Assembly: GCA_018268895.1 (NCBI GenBank)
Contig: JAFDVP010000012.1
Location: 496,001 to 560,000 of the forward strand
DNA length: 64,000 nt
Origin: Acidobacteriota bacterium
Lineage (GTDB): Bacteria > Acidobacteriota > Terriglobia > Terriglobales > Acidobacteriaceae
Direction of reading: 5' to 3'
Of this stretch, positions 61,451 to 64,000 are shown in pieces. Below the pieces are notes generated by a model that was given only the letters and a program-made list of their open reading frames with translations, did no database searches and had not been told where the DNA came from. The position numbers and the translations under genes are program-made. Within the stretch, counting starts at the first letter, position 1, and each line of letters starts with the position of its first letter.

Positions 61451-62689
61451 ATGCAGATCGCAATCAATGAGAAGAGGCTGACCTCCGAGCTTGAAGCGCT
61501 TGCGGCTATCTCAGAGCTTGATCCGCCGGCGATTACGCGCATTGTGTACAGCGATGCTGACCATCGTGCGCGAGAGTGGTTTCGCGGATTGTGCGATGAA
61601 GCAGGACTGCCCGTTCGTGTCGACGCTATTGGAAACGTATTCGTGCGGTGGGAGGGTTCGGAGCCAGGACTGGCGGCGATTGGAACGGGATCGCATATCG
61701 ATGCGATTCCTCATGCAGGCGCGTATGACGGCACGGTGGGAGTGCTGGGTGGCCTTGAAGCAATTCGTGCGCTGAAAGAGAGCGGGCTGGCACCGCGCCG
61801 GTCGATCGAGCTGCTGTTGTTTACTGCCGAAGAGCCTACGCGCTTTGGCATTGGATGCTTTGGCAGCCGCTTGCTCGCAGGGACGCTGGACAGCAGCACG
61901 GGCGAGCGACTGAAGGACCCTGATGGAGCGACGTTGAATGAGCTTCGCGACGCCGCGGGATATAAGGGCACAATCGAGAGCGTTCGTTTACCCAAAGACC
62001 ATTACGCAGGCTTCGTCGAACTGCATATTGAACAAGGCCCTTTGCTGGAGCGCGAGGGAATACCCATCGGGATTGTCACGAATATCGCCGCGCCTTCGGG
62101 GCTTCGCATCACGATTGAAGGCGAGGGCGGTCATGCGGGCGCTCTTCTGATGCCTTACCGCAAAGATGCTTTCTGCGCGGCTGCGGAGATTGTGCTGGCG
62201 GTGGAGCACAGTGCAAAAAGCACAGGAGCGATTGACACCTGCGGGACGGTGGGCAAGTGTCTGATTCATCCAGGCGCGGTAAACAGCGTGCCGAGCAGAG
62301 TGCAGATGGAGGTGGACGTTCGCGACACAGACGAAGCGCGACGGGACCGCGTACTCGCTCAGATCAGGGAGGCCTGCGCGGACGTAGCGGCACAGCGCGG
62401 CGTGTCGGTGCAGATTGAAGTTGTCAATGCTGATGCTCCAGCAGAGTCATCGCAAGCAATTATCGATGCCATCTCGCAATCGGCAGATGAACTCGGCCTG
62501 CGATGGAAGAAGATGGTGAGCCGGGCCTATCACGATTCGTTGTTCATGGCGCGAATCGCTCCCATGGCGATGATCTTCATTCCGTGCCGCGATGGTGTGA
62601 GTCATCGGCCGGACGAGTATGCGAAGCCGGAGGATATTGCGAATGGTGCGCGGGTGCTGGCACATACGCTGGCGAAGCTGTCTCTCTGA
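61451..62689 (+). CDS. Ureidoglycolate amidohydrolase
   Basis: The 412-residue enzyme is a second M20-related ureide hydrolase. The stretch GSHIDAIPHAGAYDGTVGV followed by LLLFTAEEPTRFGIGCFGSR closely resembles plant ureidoglycolate amidohydrolase and differs from allantoate amidohydrolase, which has HLDTV and an EEEG pair. Further family segments are FVELHIEQGPLLEREG, EGGHAGALLMPYRKD and SRAYHDSLFMARIAPM. It breaks (S)-ureidoglycolate to glyoxylate, CO2 and two ammonia, the final step of complete ureide breakdown. It starts five bases after allE and is the last gene of the purine arm, followed by a family B repeat. The specific call depends on the motif comparison from memory. Confidence 0.83.
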   Translation: MQIAINEKRLTSELEALAAISELDPPAITRIVYSDADHRAREWFRGLCDEAGLPVRVDAIGNVFVRWEGSEPGLAAIGTGSHIDAIPHAGAYDGTVGVLGGLEAIRALKESGLAPRRSIELLLFTAEEPTRFGIGCFGSRLLAGTLDSSTGERLKDPDGATLNELRDAAGYKGTIESVRLPKDHYAGFVELHIEQGPLLEREGIPIGIVTNIAAPSGLRITIEGEGGHAGALLMPYRKDAFCAAAEIVLAVEHSAKSTGAIDTCGTVGKCLIHPGAVNSVPSRVQMEVDVRDTDEARRDRVLAQIREACADVAAQRGVSVQIEVVNADAPAESSQAIIDAISQSADELGLRWKKMVSRAYHDSLFMARIAPMAMIFIPCRDGVSHRPDEYAKPEDIANGARVLAHTLAKLSL

Positions 62690-62696
62690 GCAGAGC

Positions 62697-62759
62697 GGTT
62701 CGAGCTTCGCTCGAATGAACCCACATCTGGCGATGAAACCGCCAGATATGGGGGCACCC
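62697..62759 (-). repeat. Dispersed repeat, family B
   Basis: Read on the minus strand: GGGTGCCCCC, stem ATATCTGGCG/CGCCAGATGT, TGGGTTCAT, then the small hairpin TTCGAGCGAAGCTCGAA. It lies between the convergent purine arm and the DUF1501 gene. The main stem is shared with the copy at 36803-36866. Confidence 0.8.
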
Positions 62760-62782
62760 GGCTACACCCAAAGGAAACAGCG

Positions 62783-64000
62783 TTAGCCCATGAGGCCGAG
62801 ATATGGGCTGGTGCCGAAGTTGATGAAGTTCGGAAAGACAGTCTTGACCTGACCGTCGGAGAGACCCATCCAGCGCGCGAGCGTTCCTGCATATTGTTCG
62901 ACAGAAGTAGTCGGGATGAGGCGGCCTGCTCCCATATCGTTAGCCTGGTTGGAGCCGATGACAGGGTAGGTTCCGTACATGTCGCCGCCCTGGACTGCTC
63001 CTCCAGTGACGATGTGATGGCTCCCCCATCCATGGTCGGTGCCATCGCTGTTTGCAGTAAGGGTACGGCCGAAGTCGGAGGCGGTGAAGGCGGTGACGCT
63101 ATCGCCCATGCCCATGGTCGTCATCACGGCATCGAAGTACTCAAGAGCAGACCCAAGCTGCGTGAGAAGTTTTGCATGTTGCGGCGCCTGGTTGTCGTGA
63201 GTATCGAAGCCTCCGAACTGCACGAAGAATATCTGGCCGCTGACGCCGAGAGAGCTTCTGCCGCCGATGATGCGTGCGACGGTTTGCAGCGATGTTGCCA
63301 GCGAGTTGTTGGTGAGCTTGCCGGTCACCGGATCGAGATACTGCGGCGGATTTGCGACGCCGGTCGGTCCCGCAGGTAGCATGGAACTTGCAAGCAGGGC
63401 CTGGGCCGCAATGGAGCGCTGCACGACAACCTCATACTCCTTTGCGAAGAGGTTGTTCTCGTCGGCGGAGAGGATGGAAGAGAGCGCGCTGCTGCCGGCC
63501 TGGCTGCCAAAGAGAGGATTCGCAAGGCCGCCGATTGGAATTGGTCCCGCAGACGTGACGTTAAGTTGGTACGAGGCCTGGCCCGAGAGAAAGAGAGCGA
63601 CGCCGGCCGTGGAGATGCAGGTAAACGCAGAGTTGGAGTTCATGCTGGCGATGATGTCGGCCATAGCTCCGCCCCAGCCGGTGTGCACTCCACTGCCGCT
63701 GTTGGCAACGATGCCCTGCCATGCGGCCGTTTGATCGAAGTGCGAGTAGAGCGACGCAGGCAGCGGAACGGAATTGTTCTGTATCTGCGCCTTGCTGACA
63801 GGGGCGATCAGCGTTCCGGTGTTGGCAACAACGGCTGCGCGCCCCGAATTGAATAAATTCTGGATACCACCGAGGTTAGGATTGAGGGCGAAGCTGCGCC
63901 CGCTCTGCGGCGTTTTGAGGGTAATGGGCAACAGATCGCCCATGCTGTAGGCGAGACCGGGCGCTCCGGAACGTGCCTGAGTGAACGCATTGAACGAGCC
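62783..64000 (-). CDS. DUF1501 domain protein, partial at right edge
   Basis: The frame is open from base 64000 to the stop at 62783, about 405 codons. An internal ATG at 63943 is not the start, since the frame upstream continues with protein-like sequence (FNAFTQARSGAPGLAYS). Recognisable DUF1501 segments are FFVQFGGFDTHDNQ, FTASDFGRTLTANSDGTDHG, HHIVTGGAVQGGDMYGTYP and LARWMGLSDGQV. Members are usually exported by the Tat route and often lie beside a DUF1800 gene; enzymatic role is not established (an alkaline-phosphatase-like fold is proposed). The N-terminal signal region lies outside the window. It converges on the purine arm with a repeat in between. Confidence 0.9.
   Translation of the reverse strand, partial: GSFNAFTQARSGAPGLAYSMGDLLPITLKTPQSGRSFALNPNLGGIQNLFNSGRAAVVANTGTLIAPVSKAQIQNNSVPLPASLYSHFDQTAAWQGIVANSGSGVHTGWGGAMADIIASMNSNSAFTCISTAGVALFLSGQASYQLNVTSAGPIPIGGLANPLFGSQAGSSALSSILSADENNLFAKEYEVVVQRSIAAQALLASSMLPAGPTGVANPPQYLDPVTGKLTNNSLATSLQTVARIIGGRSSLGVSGQIFFVQFGGFDTHDNQAPQHAKLLTQLGSALEYFDAVMTTMGMGDSVTAFTASDFGRTLTANSDGTDHGWGSHHIVTGGAVQGGDMYGTYPVIGSNQANDMGAGRLIPTTSVEQYAGTLARWMGLSDGQVKTVFPNFINFGTSPYLGLMG

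Overview
The window looks like a chromosomal segment of a soil acidobacterium (Terriglobia/Acidobacteriaceae type, such as Edaphobacter, Granulicella or Terriglobus). This rests on family content: an acidobacterial duplicated-permease (ADOP) transporter with its PadR regulator, a large Oar-like TonB-dependent receptor with an N-terminal carboxypeptidase-regulatory domain, a DUF6599-type protein, many secreted hydrolases, and several families of dispersed intergenic hairpin repeats. Genus and species are not claimed.

Layout. 1-2.0 kb: PadR plus ADOP permease, cut by the left edge. 2.2-6.03 kb: a probable integrated element ending at tRNA-Pro(GGG), with an orphan DNA methyltransferase, a LysR regulator, an excisionase-like protein and a tyrosine integrase broken by a frameshift. 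6.1-24.5 kb: mostly housekeeping and envelope genes (yggX, a 45-aa membrane peptide, DUF6599 protein, AMIN-amidase, alaS, DUF429-like protein, recX, an S9 peptidase lipoprotein, a histidine kinase, LolA-like and other secreted proteins, a TolB/amidohydrolase hybrid). 24.7-42.6 kb: a TonB receptor, M20 peptidase, sodium symporter and P1 peptidase run, with a divergent GntR regulator, then a class III aminotransferase, TPR protein, methylmalonate-semialdehyde dehydrogenase, phosphodiesterase, CehA/McbA-type hydrolase and SDR. 42.7-45.0 kb: an IlvM-like ACT protein behind an apparent isoleucine attenuator, a GIY-YIG protein, leuB, and a perfect parS-like palindrome.

45.05-62.7 kb is a nucleobase catabolism island in two divergent arms. 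The leftward arm encodes the reductive pyrimidine pathway: beta-ureidopropionase-type amidohydrolase, preT, preA, hydA and an NCS1 transporter. It converts uracil or thymine to beta-alanine or beta-aminoisobutyrate. The rightward arm encodes a complete route from hypoxanthine/xanthine to glyoxylate: three-subunit xanthine dehydrogenase, uricase, HIU hydrolase, OHCU decarboxylase (fused to the FAD subunit), allantoinase, allantoate amidohydrolase, ureidoglycine aminohydrolase and ureidoglycolate amidohydrolase. Most of the purine genes overlap or abut, which suggests translational coupling. The aminotransferase and MMSDH at 33-38 kb could take the beta-amino acid products to acyl-CoA (inference). 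The right edge holds a truncated DUF1501 gene.

The observations I rate highest are the FAD-subunit/UraD fusion inside a complete purine pathway, an 18-base promoter/operator block shared by two promoters 8 kb apart next to a GntR gene, a parS-like site at 45.0 kb, a leader-peptide attenuator in front of a lone ACT gene, and modular hairpin repeats that also sit between genes of the pyrimidine operon.
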